A DNA stretch of 64,000 bases, from contig JASJOG010000058.1 in the NCBI GenBank assembly GCA_030142905.1, positions 1 through 64,000 of the forward strand. Direction: 5' to 3'. Made by a program: the position numbers and the translations under genes. Under the pieces are notes generated by a model. The model ran no database searches. It was not told where the DNA came from and was given only the letters and a program-made list of their open reading frames with translations. The stretch is from Heliopora coerulea (taxonomy: Eukaryota; Cnidaria; Anthozoa; Scleralcyonacea; Helioporidae). The stretch's first letter is position 1, and every line of letters starts with the position of its first letter. Positions 1 through 10,700 of this stretch are shown here, piece by piece.

Positions 1-938
1 ACCACATGGGCCATGTGGTCCCCCCTTTGCAAAACGAGGTTTTGCCAACTTTTCCAAACTTCTCTATTCTGGTCAGCAAAGGCTAGAGGCTCCCGAATCT
101 TGCTGTTTGCCGTTGGTTGCGATCGGTTACCACTCGATTCCCACGAGATATGCACACTTGAAAATTCGGCCCAGTAGCAAAGGGGGGACCACATGGGCCA
201 TGTGGTCCCCCCTTTGCAAAACGAGGTTTTGCCAACTTTTCCAAACTTCTCTATTCTGGTCAGCAAAGGCTAGAGGCTCCCGAATCTTGCTGTTTGCCGT
301 TGGTTGCGATCGTTTACCACTCGATTCCCACGAGATATGCACACTTGAAAATTCGGCCCAGTAGCAAAGGGGGGGACCACATGGGCCATGTGGTCCCCCC
401 TTTGCAAAACGAGGTTTTGCCAACTTTTCCAAACTTCTCTATTCTGGTCAGCAAAGGCTACAGGCTCCCGAATCTTGCTGTTTGCCGTTGGTTGCGATCG
501 TTTACCACTCGATTCCCACGAGATATGCACACTTGAAAATTCGGCCCAGTAGCAAAGGGGGGACCACATGGGCCATGTGGTCCCCCCCTTTGCAAAACGA
601 GGTTTTGCCAACTTTTCCAAACTTCTCTATTCTGGTCAGCAAAGGCTACAGGCTCCCGAATCTTGCTGTTTGCCGTTGGTTGCGATCGTTTACCACTCGA
701 TTCCCACGAGATATGCACACTTGAAAATTCGGCCCAGTAGCAAAGGGGGGGACCACATGGGCCATGTGGTCCCCCCCTTTGCAAAACGAGGTTTTGCCAA
801 CTTTTCCAAACTTCTCTATTCTGGTCAGCAAAGGCTAGAGGCTCCCGAATCTTGATGTTTGCCGTTGGTTGCGATCGTTTACCACTCGATTCCCACGAGA
901 TATGCACACTTGAAAATTCGGCCCAGTAGCAAAGGGGG
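1..938 (-). repeat. 187-bp satellite, reverse-oriented flank
   Basis: About five tandem copies of a roughly 187-bp unit run from the window edge to the LINE border. They are the reverse complement of the large array that starts at 4740. Each copy contains the GGGGACCACATG palindrome. Several variants are seen here: an extra G or C in the homopolymer runs near 370 and 590, 'ctacaggct' instead of 'ctagaggct' near 460 and 650, 'gatcggtt' near 125, and 'cttgatgtt' near 853. These variants are absent or rare in the first 40 monomers right of the LINE but typical of monomers beyond 12.5 kb. The array continues off the left edge. Small open frames here are shadows of the repeat. Confidence 0.95.
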
Positions 939-1246
939 TTGATAATAGCTTTATTGGCATGACCTATTTACAGGTATTGCTAAAGCATTTTTTAAATTAC
1001 ATTACACTCAAGCTACTACGATTAGAAATTAGCAATTAGGACAACATATGGAATAGATAGCAAGGAAGGTAAAGAAATTACAGTTATGTACAATGTGAAA
1101 CTATAAATCTAGTTATTTTTCTTAACTGGCATTCCTGGTTTCAAGGAGTTGTTCCCTTTCCATGAAACTCGAAGAGATAAATTTTGATAGTGATAAAATA
1201 ATTTTATCGTTTGTGGTCTTCATAATATCTGTTAAGAACATCCGGT
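939..1246 (-). mobile_element. Inverted LINE 3' end fragment (308 bp)
   Basis: This segment is the reverse complement of 4432-4739. It covers the last 42 codons of the LINE frame, the 3' UTR and the terminal sequence ending in TTATCAA. I compared the two by eye over the full length and saw no difference. It abuts the satellite at 'caaaggggg|ttgataat', exactly the mirror of the right border. The homology stops after 'acatccggt'; beyond it the sequence is forward-strand LINE coding sequence. The fragment is therefore a severely 5'-truncated LINE copy in opposite orientation, fused head to head to the main copy. Confidence 0.9.
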
Positions 1247-1247
1247 A

Positions 1248-4200
1248 CGTATATCCGGAGGTATAACATTACTATTTAAAACAAAATTTGAATCTAGGGT
1301 TACCATTGAAAAACTTACAAAGAACTTTTTATGGTGTCAAATTGATAAATCAGTGTTAGGCTCCCCACAAGACCTATTTATATGTGGGGTGTACATTCCC
1401 CCAGGAAACTCACCATACTTTGATGATGAAATATTTAACAATCTAGAAAGTGATATTGCATATTTCTCCACAAAAGGTAAAATTATGCTTCTAGGGGATT
1501 TTAATGCCAGAACAAGTAAGATTGAAGATTATGTCTCCAAAGAGGGAAACACTTTTATTAATGATATTACAGAAAATTCTTTTATCCCTACAAACAGGGA
1601 AAACTTTGATAGTGTAATCAACAAACATGGCAAATATCTTATAGAACTTTGTAAGAATTGCAATTTAAGGATATTAAATGGTAGGACTTCTGGTGATTCA
1701 TTTGGTAAACCCACCTTTCATGCAAAAAATGGCTCCAGTGTAGTTGACTACATAATATGTGACCAAGAATTAATTCAAGTTATTGAAAACTTTATTGTAA
1801 GACCACCAACCTACCTATCTGACCACAGCCAAATCTTGACATGGATAAAAACTACACAACAAGACAACCAAACACCTACTGATAATACCTCAACACCTAC
1901 CATCTCCCAAAAACTCCCACTACAATTTATTTGGGATAATAATTCATCAGGATTGTTATTTAAAGAAAATTTAAGATCAATTAATTCACAGAGAAAACTT
2001 GAGCAATTAGTTAATTCAAATTTTCCAACATCAAAAGAAGGAGTAAATAAATTCTGTAATCAATTTCAAGACATTATTTTGGATGCTGCTAAGAAATCAC
2101 TTGAAATCAAAACGACAAAATTTAGACATAAAATTACAAATGTCTGTAATAAAAAGTGGTTCGATAAAGAGTGTCGACTAAAGAGACACTCTGTTAGAAA
2201 ACTGGCAAACCAAAAACACAGAGACCCCCTAAACCCTGAGTTACGAAATAAATATCACAATGCCCTTAAGATATATAAAGACACCCTAAGACACAAAAAA
2301 GAAATCTTCCAGGAACAGAAGCTTGCTGAGCTACAAAAAGCTTCAGATTCAGATCCAAATTCATTTTGGAAAACCCTCAAAAACATTAGTGATAGCTATG
2401 ATAAACCCTCGTCCAATTCATCACATATAATTGATCACAAATGGCTATCCCACTTTGAATCTCTCCATTCAAAGCATATACTAGGCTCTGAGCAGCAAAA
2501 TATTCAAAACAACCTACAAATACTTGAAGACAAGAAAGATGAGAACAATCATCTTGATGAGCCTATCACGGAAATCGAAATTCTAAATGCAGCCAAAAAA
2601 TTAAAAAATAAAAAATCAGCTTACTCTGACAAGATAAGAAATGAAATGATTAAATCCAGTGTTAAAATACTCCTTAAAGGCTATCATAAACTATTTAACC
2701 TTATTCTTGAAAGTGGGTGCTTTCCAGATAAATGGTGTGAAGGTTTGATTACCCCCATTTTTAAAGCTGGTGACAAAAATGACCCCAATAATTACAGAGG
2801 AATTTGTGTAACAAGCACTGTTGGTAAATTCTTTTGTATAATCCTTAATGAACGACTTAATACTTTCAGCGAAGAAAACAACCTTATCCACCCCTCACAA
2901 ATCGGCTTTAGACCAGGACACAGAACAGCTGATCACATTTTTACCTTAAAAACATTATTTGACAAACAATTAAACCAAAACAGAAATGAAAAAGTTTATG
3001 CATGCTTTGTAGATTTTAAGAAAGCCTTTGATTCTGTTTGGCATGAAGGCCTATTTTTTAAACTACTTAATAATAAAATTGGAGGAAATTTCTACAGCCT
3101 AATTAGAAGCTTATATTCAAACTCAAAGTGTGCAATCAAACAATCCAAAACTAGAACACCCTTCTTCTCCTATTCTAAAGGAGTACGTCAAGGATGTGTT
3201 CTAAGCCCACTTCTGTTTAATATATATATCAATGAACTAGCTACACTATTTGACACTACTGACTCTGACCCTTTCACACTTCCAAATGGTACAAAACTTA
3301 GCTGTCTCCTTTATGCTGATGATCTGGTTATACTATCTAGATCAAAGTTTGGACTCCAAAAATGTCTAGATGAACTCCATAATTGGTGTAACAAATGGCT
3401 GATGGAGATCAACTTAAAAAAGACTCAAATCATGATATTTCAAAAAGGAAATACTAATCCCAATAAACCAAATTTTATGCTTGGTAACAGAAATGTCACA
3501 ATAGTACAAGAATACTGTTACCTCGGAATAAAACTAAATCGAAATGGAAAATTTACCTTAGGTCTCAAACAACTTGGTGAAAAAGCACTACATGCCCTAT
3601 ATGGTATTCGAACACACCTGAACCTGCATTCTCTGAAACCCAAAATAGCCATTAAAATATTTGACAGCATAATATCACCTATTCTGTTGTACAACTCCGA
3701 GGTGTGGGGTGCCTATCTCAAAAATGATTTTAACAACTGGGATAAATCACCAGTTGAGAGAGTTCATCTGAGATTTTGCAAATTATACCTGGGAGTTGGA
3801 AACAAATCAAGTAATGTTGCCTGCAGAGGGGAATTAGGGAAATTCCCATTAATAATCAACATATACAAAAAATTATTCAAATATATCACCCATCTTAACT
3901 CACTACCTGAAATGACAATCGCAAAACAAGCCTACCTAATCTCAAAAGATTTATACTCTAAAGGAACTACTTCCTTCTATACAAATGCCATGGACATCTT
4001 AAAACACTATAAATGCATCACCCAAGTACCTGAACTGGAATCCACTTCCATTCGTTCATTAGATTTTATCACAAAAAGCATAAAACAAAAATACGCCACG
4101 TTTTGGAAACACAAAATGGAAAACTCCTCCAAACTTTCTTTTTACTGCACTTTCAAAGAAGATTACCAATTAGAGAATTATCTCACAACAATAAAAAATA

Positions 4201-4556
4201 CAAATGAAAGAAAAACGTTTACACGATTCCGAATAAGTAACCACAAATTAATGATAGAATACGGTCGATACCAAAAAATTCCGCAAGAAGAACGACTGTG
4301 TACGTTTTGTCAGTCAAATGAAGTGGAAGATGAATACCACTTCACAATGTCATGCGAAGCATACACTACCTTAAGAAACAACTTTCTCAGCACACTCAAC
4401 AACGTTTACACCATTGACACAAATCAAAGAGACCGGATGTTCTTAACAGATATTATGAAGACCACAAACGATAAAATTATTTTATCACTATCAAAATTTA
4501 TCTCTTCGAGTTTCATGGAAAGGGAACAACTCCTTGAAACCAGGAATGCCAGTTAA
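1248..4556 (+). CDS. LINE endonuclease/reverse transcriptase polyprotein, N-terminus missing
   Basis: The frame is open from the head-to-head junction to TAA at 4554-4556. No initiator is preserved, and the GTG at 1353 is only the first conventional start triplet, so residues below are counted from it. The part upstream of 1353 is also coding and carries a typical endonuclease 'SGGI' strand near 1254-1265. The endonuclease retains GDFN at residues 48-51 and the terminal SDH at 156-158, but its N-terminal catalytic half is gone. The RT shows the palm motif with D554 and AFD at 558-560, then 'GVRQGCVLSPLLFN', and the catalytic YADD at 654-657 (3312-3323). The knuckle uses C983, C986, H996 and C1001. 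The main frame has no stops or frameshifts, which argues for a young insertion. The copy itself cannot be autonomous because it lacks the 5' UTR, any ORF1 and half of the endonuclease. Confidence 0.93.
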   Translation, partial: RISGGITLLFKTKFESRVTIEKLTKNFLWCQIDKSVLGSPQDLFICGVYIPPGNSPYFDDEIFNNLESDIAYFSTKGKIMLLGDFNARTSKIEDYVSKEGNTFINDITENSFIPTNRENFDSVINKHGKYLIELCKNCNLRILNGRTSGDSFGKPTFHAKNGSSVVDYIICDQELIQVIENFIVRPPTYLSDHSQILTWIKTTQQDNQTPTDNTSTPTISQKLPLQFIWDNNSSGLLFKENLRSINSQRKLEQLVNSNFPTSKEGVNKFCNQFQDIILDAAKKSLEIKTTKFRHKITNVCNKKWFDKECRLKRHSVRKLANQKHRDPLNPELRNKYHNALKIYKDTLRHKKEIFQEQKLAELQKASDSDPNSFWKTLKNISDSYDKPSSNSSHIIDHKWLSHFESLHSKHILGSEQQNIQNNLQILEDKKDENNHLDEPITEIEILNAAKKLKNKKSAYSDKIRNEMIKSSVKILLKGYHKLFNLILESGCFPDKWCEGLITPIFKAGDKNDPNNYRGICVTSTVGKFFCIILNERLNTFSEENNLIHPSQIGFRPGHRTADHIFTLKTLFDKQLNQNRNEKVYACFVDFKKAFDSVWHEGLFFKLLNNKIGGNFYSLIRSLYSNSKCAIKQSKTRTPFFSYSKGVRQGCVLSPLLFNIYINELATLFDTTDSDPFTLPNGTKLSCLLYADDLVILSRSKFGLQKCLDELHNWCNKWLMEINLKKTQIMIFQKGNTNPNKPNFMLGNRNVTIVQEYCYLGIKLNRNGKFTLGLKQLGEKALHALYGIRTHLNLHSLKPKIAIKIFDSIISPILLYNSEVWGAYLKNDFNNWDKSPVERVHLRFCKLYLGVGNKSSNVACRGELGKFPLIINIYKKLFKYITHLNSLPEMTIAKQAYLISKDLYSKGTTSFYTNAMDILKHYKCITQVPELESTSIRSLDFITKSIKQKYATFWKHKMENSSKLSFYCTFKEDYQLENYLTTIKNTNERKTFTRFRISNHKLMIEYGRYQKIPQEERLCTFCQSNEVEDEYHFTMSCEAYTTLRNNFLSTLNNVYTIDTNQRDRMFLTDIMKTTNDKIILSLSKFISSSFMEREQLLETRNAS

Positions 4557-4722
4557 GAAAAATAACTAGATTTATAGTTTCACATTGTACATAACTGTAA
4601 TTTCTTTACCTTCCTTGCTATCTATTCCATATGTTGTCCTAATTGCTAATTTCTAATCGTAGTAGCTTGAGTGTAATGTAATTTAAAAAATGCTTTAGCA
4701 ATACCTGTAAATAGGTCATGCC

Positions 4723-4728
4723 AATAAA
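4723..4728 (+). terminator. LINE polyadenylation-like signal AATAAA
   Basis: AATAAA lies 11 bases before the element's 3' border. Its mirror copy (TTTATT) is present in the inverted fragment near 950-955. It probably directs 3' end formation of the LINE transcript. Confidence 0.6.
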
Positions 4729-4739
4729 GCTATTATCAA

Positions 4740-7700
4740 CCCCCTTTGCTACTGGGCCGAATTTTCAAGTGTGCATATCTCGTGGGAATCGAGTGGTAAA
4801 CGATCGCAACCAACGGCAAACAGCAAGATTCGGGAGCCTCTAGCCTTTGCTGACCAGAATAGAGAAGTTTGGAAAAGTTGGCAAAACCTCGTTTTGCAAA
4901 GGGGGGACCACATGGCCCATGTGGTCCCCCCTTTGCTACTGGGCCGAATTTTCAAGTGTGCATATCTCGTGGGAATCGAGTGGTAAACGATCGCAACCAA
5001 CGGCAAACAGCAAGATTCGGGAGCCTCTAGCCTTTGCTGACCAGAATAGAGAAGTTTGGAAAAGTTGGCAAAACCTCGTTTTGCAAAGGGGGGACCACAT
5101 GGCCCATGTGGTCCCCCCTTTGCTACTGGGCCGAATTTTCAAGTGTGCATATCTCGTGGGAATCGAGTGGTAAACGATCGCAACCAACGGCAAACAGCAA
5201 GATTCGGGAGCCTCTAGCCTTTGCTGACCAGAATAGAGAAGTTTGGAAAAGTTGGCAAAACCTCGTTTTGCAAAGGGGGGACCACATGGCCCATGTGGTC
5301 CCCCCTTTGCTACTGGGCCGAATTTTCAAGTGTGCATATCTCGTGGGAATCGAGTGGTAAACGATCGCAACCAACGGCAAACAGCAAGATTCGGGAGCCT
5401 CTAGCCTTTGCTGACCAGAATAGAGAAGTTTGGAAAAGTTGGCAAAACCTCGTTTTGCAAAGGGGGGACCACATGGCCCATGTGGTCCCCCCTTTGCTAC
5501 TGGGCCGAATTTTCAAGTGTGCATATCTCGTGGGAATCGAGTGGTAAACGATCGCAACCAACGGCAAACAGCAAGATTCGGGAGCCTCTAGCCTTTGCTG
5601 ACCAGAATAGAGAAGTTTGGAAAAGTTGGCAAAACCTCGTTTTGCAAAGGGGGGACCACATGGCCCATGTGGTCCCCCCTTTGCTACTGGGCCGAATTTT
5701 CAAGTGTGCATATCTCGTGGGAATCGAGTGGTAAACGATCGCAACCAACGGCAAACAGCAAGATTCGGGAGCCTCTAGCCTTTGCTGACCAGAATAGAGA
5801 AGTTTGGAAAAGTTGGCAAAACCTCGTTTTGCAAAGGGGGGACCACATGGCCCATGTGGTCCCCCCTTTGCTACTGGGCCGAATTTTCAAGTGTGCATAT
5901 CTCGTGGGAATCGAGTGGTAAACGATCGCAACCAACGGCAAACAGCAAGATTCGGGAGCCTCTAGCCTTTGCTGACCAGAATAGAGAAGTTTGGAAAAGT
6001 TGGCAAAACCTCGTTTTGCAAAGGGGGGACCACATGGCCCATGTGGTCCCCCCTTTGCTACTGGGCCGAATTTTCAAGTGTGCATATCTCGTGGGAATCG
6101 AGTGGTAAACGATCGCAACCAACGGCAAACAGCAAGATTCGGGAGCCTCTAGCCTTTGCTGACCAGAATAGAGAAGTTTGGAAAAGTTGGCAAAACCTCG
6201 TTTTGCAAAGGGGGGACCACATGGCCCATGTGGTCCCCCCTTTGCTACTGGGCCGAATTTTCAAGTGTGCATATCTCGTGGGAATCGAGTGGTAAACGAT
6301 CGCAACCAACGGCAAACAGCAAGATTCGGGAGCCTCTAGCCTTTGCTGACCAGAATAGAGAAGTTTGGAAAAGTTGGCAAAACCTCGTTTTGCAAAGGGG
6401 GGACCACATGGCCCATGTGGTCCCCCCTTTGCTACTGGGCCGAATTTTCAAGTGTGCATATCTCGTGGGAATCGAGTGGTAAACGATCGCAACCAACGGC
6501 AAACAGCAAGATTCGGGAGCCTCTAGCCTTTGCTGACCAGAATAGAGAAGTTTGGAAAAGTTGGCAAAACCTCGTTTTGCAAAGGGGGGACCACATGGCC
6601 CATGTGGTCCCCCCTTTGCTACTGGGCCGAATTTTCAAGTGTGCATATCTCGTGGGAATCGAGTGGTAAACGATCGCAACCAACGGCAAACAGCAAGATT
6701 CGGGAGCCTCTAGCCTTTGCTGACCAGAATAGAGAAGTTTGGAAAAGTTGGCAAAACCTCGTTTTGCAAAGGGGGGACCACATGGCCCATGTGGTCCCCC
6801 CTTTGCTACTGGGCCGAATTTTCAAGTGTGCATATCTCGTGGGAATCGAGTGGTAAACGATCGCAACCAACGGCAAACAGCAAGATTCGGGAGCCTCTAG
6901 CCTTTGCTGACCAGAATAGAGAAGTTTGGAAAAGTTGGCAAAACCTCGTTTTGCAAAGGGGGGACCACATGGCCCATGTGGTCCCCCCTTTGCTACTGGG
7001 CCGAATTTTCAAGTGTGCATATCTCGTGGGAATCGAGTGGTAAACGATCGCAACCAACGGCAAACAGCAAGATTCGGGAGCCTCTAGCCTTTGCTGACCA
7101 GAATAGAGAAGTTTGGAAAAGTTGGCAAAACCTCGTTTTGCAAAGGGGGGACCACATGGCCCATGTGGTCCCCCCTTTGCTACTGGGCCGAATTTTCAAG
7201 TGTGCATATCTCGTGGGAATCGAGTGGTAAACGATCGCAACCAACGGCAAACAGCAAGATTCGGGAGCCTCTAGCCTTTGCTGACCAGAATAGAGAAGTT
7301 TGGAAAAGTTGGCAAAACCTCGTTTTGCAAAGGGGGGACCACATGGCCCATGTGGTCCCCCCTTTGCTACTGGGCCGAATTTTCAAGTGTGCATATCTCG
7401 TGGGAATCGAGTGGTAAACGATCGCAACCAACGGCAAACAGCAAGATTCGGGAGCCTCTAGCCTTTGCTGACCAGAATAGAGAAGTTTGGAAAAGTTGGC
7501 AAAACCTCGTTTTGCAAAGGGGGGACCACATGGCCCATGTGGTCCCCCCTTTGCTACTGGGCCGAATTTTCAAGTGTGCATATCTCGTGGCAATCGAGTG
7601 GTAAACGATCGCAACCAACGGCAAACAGCAAGATTCGGGAGCCTCTAGCCTTTGCTGACCAGAATAGAGAAGTTTGGAAAAGTTGGCAAAACCTCGTTTT

Positions 7701-10700
7701 GCAAAGGGGGGACCACATGGCCCATGTGGTCCCCCCTTTGCTACTGGGCCGAATTTTCAAGTGTGCATATCTCGTGGGAATCGAGTGGTAAACGATCGCA
7801 ACCAACGGCAAACAGCAAGATTCGGGAGCCTCTAGCCTTTGCTGACCAGAATAGAGAAGTTTGGAAAAGTTGGCAAAACCTCGTTTTGCAAAGGGGGGAC
7901 CACATGGCCCATGTGGTCCCCCCTTTGCTACTGGGCCGAATTTTCAAGTGTGCATATCTCGTGGGAATCGAGTGGTAAACGATCGCAACCAACGGCAAAC
8001 AGCAAGATTCGGGAGCCTCTAGCCTTTGCTGACCAGAATAGAGAAGTTTGGAAAAGTTGGCAAAACCTCGTTTTGCAAAGGGGGGACCACATGGCCCATG
8101 TGGTCCCCCCTTTGCTACTGGGCCGAATTTTCAAGTGTGCATATCTCGTGGGAATCGAGTGGTAAACGATCGCAACCAACGGCAAACAGCAAGATTCGGG
8201 AGCCTCTAGCCTTTGCTGACCAGAATAGAGAAGTTTGGAAAAGTTGGCAAAACCTCGTTTTGCAAAGGGGGGACCACATGGCCCATGTGGTCCCCCCTTT
8301 GCTACTGGGCCGAATTTTCAAGTGTGCATATCTCGTGGGAATCGAGTGGTAAACGATCGCAACCAACGGCAAACAGCAAGATTCGGGAGCCTCTAGCCTT
8401 TGCTGACCAGAATAGAGAAGTTTGGAAAAGTTGGCAAAACCTCGTTTTGCAAAGGGGGGACCACATGGCCCATGTGGTCCCCCCTTTGCTACTGGGCCGA
8501 ATTTTCAAGTGTGCATATCTCGTGGGAATCGAGTGGTAAACGATCGCAACCAACGGCAAACAGCAAGATTCGGGAGCCTCTAGCCTTTGCTGACCAGAAT
8601 AGAGAAGTTTGGAAAAGTTGGCAAAACCTCGTTTTGCAAAGGGGGGACCACATGGCCCATGTGGTCCCCCCTTTGCTACTGGGCCGAATTTTCAAGTGTG
8701 CATATCTCGTGGGAATCGAGTGGTAAACGATCGCAACCAACGGCAAACAGCAAGATTCGGGAGCCTCTAGCCTTTGCTGACCAGAATAGAGAAGTTTGGA
8801 AAAGTTGGCAAAACCTCGTTTTGCAAAGGGGGGACCACATGGCCCATGTGGTCCCCCCTTTGCTACTGGGCCGAATTTTCAAGTGTGCATATCTCGTGGG
8901 AATCGAGTGGTAAACGATCGCAACCAACGGCAAACAGCAAGATTCGGGAGCCTCTAGCCTTTGCTGACCAGAATAGAGAAGTTTGGAAAAGTTGGCAAAA
9001 CCTCGTTTTGCAAAGGGGGGACCACATGGCCCATGTGGTCCCCCCTTTGCTACTGGGCCGAATTTTCAAGTGTGCATATCTCGTGGGAATCGAGTGGTAA
9101 ACGATCGCAACCAACGGCAAACAGCAAGATTCGGGAGCCTCTAGCCTTTGCTGACCAGAATAGAGAAGTTTGGAAAAGTTGGCAAAACCTCGTTTTGCAA
9201 AGGGGGGACCACATGGCCCATGTGGTCCCCCCTTTGCTACTGGGCCGAATTTTCAAGTGTGCATATCTCGTGGGAATCGAGTGGTAAACGATCGCAACCA
9301 ACGGCAAACAGCAAGATTCGGGAGCCTCTAGCCTTTGCTGACCAGAATAGAGAAGTTTGGAAAAGTTGGCAAAACCTCGTTTTGCAAAGGGGGGACCACA
9401 TGGCCCATGTGGTCCCCCCTTTGCTACTGGGCCGAATTTTCAAGTGTGCATATCTCGTGGGAATCGAGTGGTAAACGATCGCAACCAACGGCAAACAGCA
9501 AGATTCGGGAGCCTCTAGCCTTTGCTGACCAGAATAGAGAAGTTTGGAAAAGTTGGCAAAACCTCGTTTTGCAAAGGGGGGACCACATGGCCCATGTGGT
9601 CCCCCCTTTGCTACTGGGCCGAATTTTCAAGTGTGCATATCTCGTGGGAATCGAGTGGTAAACGATCGCAACCAACGGCAAACAGCAAGATTCGGGAGCC
9701 TCTAGCCTTTGCTGACCAGAATAGAGAAGTTTGGAAAAGTTGGCAAAACCTCGTTTTGCAAAGGGGGGACCACATGGCCCATGTGGTCCCCCCTTTGCTA
9801 CTGGGCCGAATTTTCAAGTGTGCATATCTCGTGGGAATCGAGTGGTAAACGATCGCAACCAACGGCAAACAGCAAGATTCGGGAGCCTCTAGCCTTTGCT
9901 GACCAGAATAGAGAAGTTTGGAAAAGTTGGCAAAACCTCGTTTTGCAAAGGGGGGACCACATGGCCCATGTGGTCCCCCCTTTGCTACTGGGCCGAATTT
10001 TCAAGTGTGCATATCTCGTGGGAATCGAGTGGTAAACGATCGCAACCAACGGCAAACATCAAGATTCGGGAGCCTCTAGCCTTTGCTGACCAGAATAGAG
10101 AAGTTTGGAAAAGTTGGCAAAACCTCGTTTTGCAAAGGGGGGACCACATGGCCCATGTGGTCCCCCCTTTGCTACTGGGCCGAATTTTCAAGTGTGCATA
10201 TCTCGTGGGAATCGAGTGGTAAACGATCGCAACCAACGGCAAACAGCAAGATTCGGGAGCCTCTAGCCTTTGCTGACCAGAATAGAGAAGTTTGGAAAAG
10301 TTGGCAAAACCTCGTTTTGCAAAGGGGGGACCACATGGCCCATGTGGTCCCCCCTTTGCTACTGGGCCGAATTTTCAAGTGTGCATATCTCGTGGGAATC
10401 GAGTGGTAAACGATCGCAACCAACGGCAAACAGCAAGATTCGGGAGCCTCTAGCCTTTGCTGACCAGAATAGAGAAGTTTGGAAAAGTTGGCAAAACCTC
10501 GTTTTGCAAAGGGGGGACCACATGGCCCATGTGGTCCCCCCTTTGCTACTGGGCCGAATTTTCAAGTGTGCATATCTCGTGGGAATCGAGTGGTAAACGA
10601 TCGCAACCAACGGCAAACAGCAAGATTCGGGAGCCTCTAGCCTTTGCTGACCAGAATAGAGAAGTTTGGAAAAGTTGGCAAAACCTCGTTTTGCAAAGGG

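Larger units (their letters stand above)
1247..4739 (+). mobile_element. 5'-truncated non-LTR retrotransposon (LINE)
   Basis: The element contains a partial apurinic-type endonuclease, a complete reverse transcriptase, a C-terminal zinc knuckle and a 183-bp 3' UTR with AATAAA at 4723-4728. There are no long terminal repeats. The 5' end is missing: the sequence enters the endonuclease domain in mid-fold at the junction with the inverted fragment. The 3' end shows no poly(A) tract and passes directly into the satellite at 4740. No target-site duplication can be recognised, because the 5' border with satellite is replaced by the inverted fragment. The clade is not certain. A single EN-RT frame with a C-x2-C-x9-H-x4-C knuckle fits the I/CR1-like assemblage better than L1. 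Confidence 0.92.

Noticed and set aside
939..1246. Classical twin-priming inversion of one LINE copy
   Set aside because: Twin priming inverts 5' sequence without duplicating the 3' end; here the same 3' sequence is present twice.
939..4739. DNA transposon with 308-bp terminal inverted repeats
   Set aside because: The inverted arms are the 3' end of a LINE coding frame and UTR, and the interior is an EN-RT frame. The symmetry comes from two LINE ends, not from transposase-type termini.
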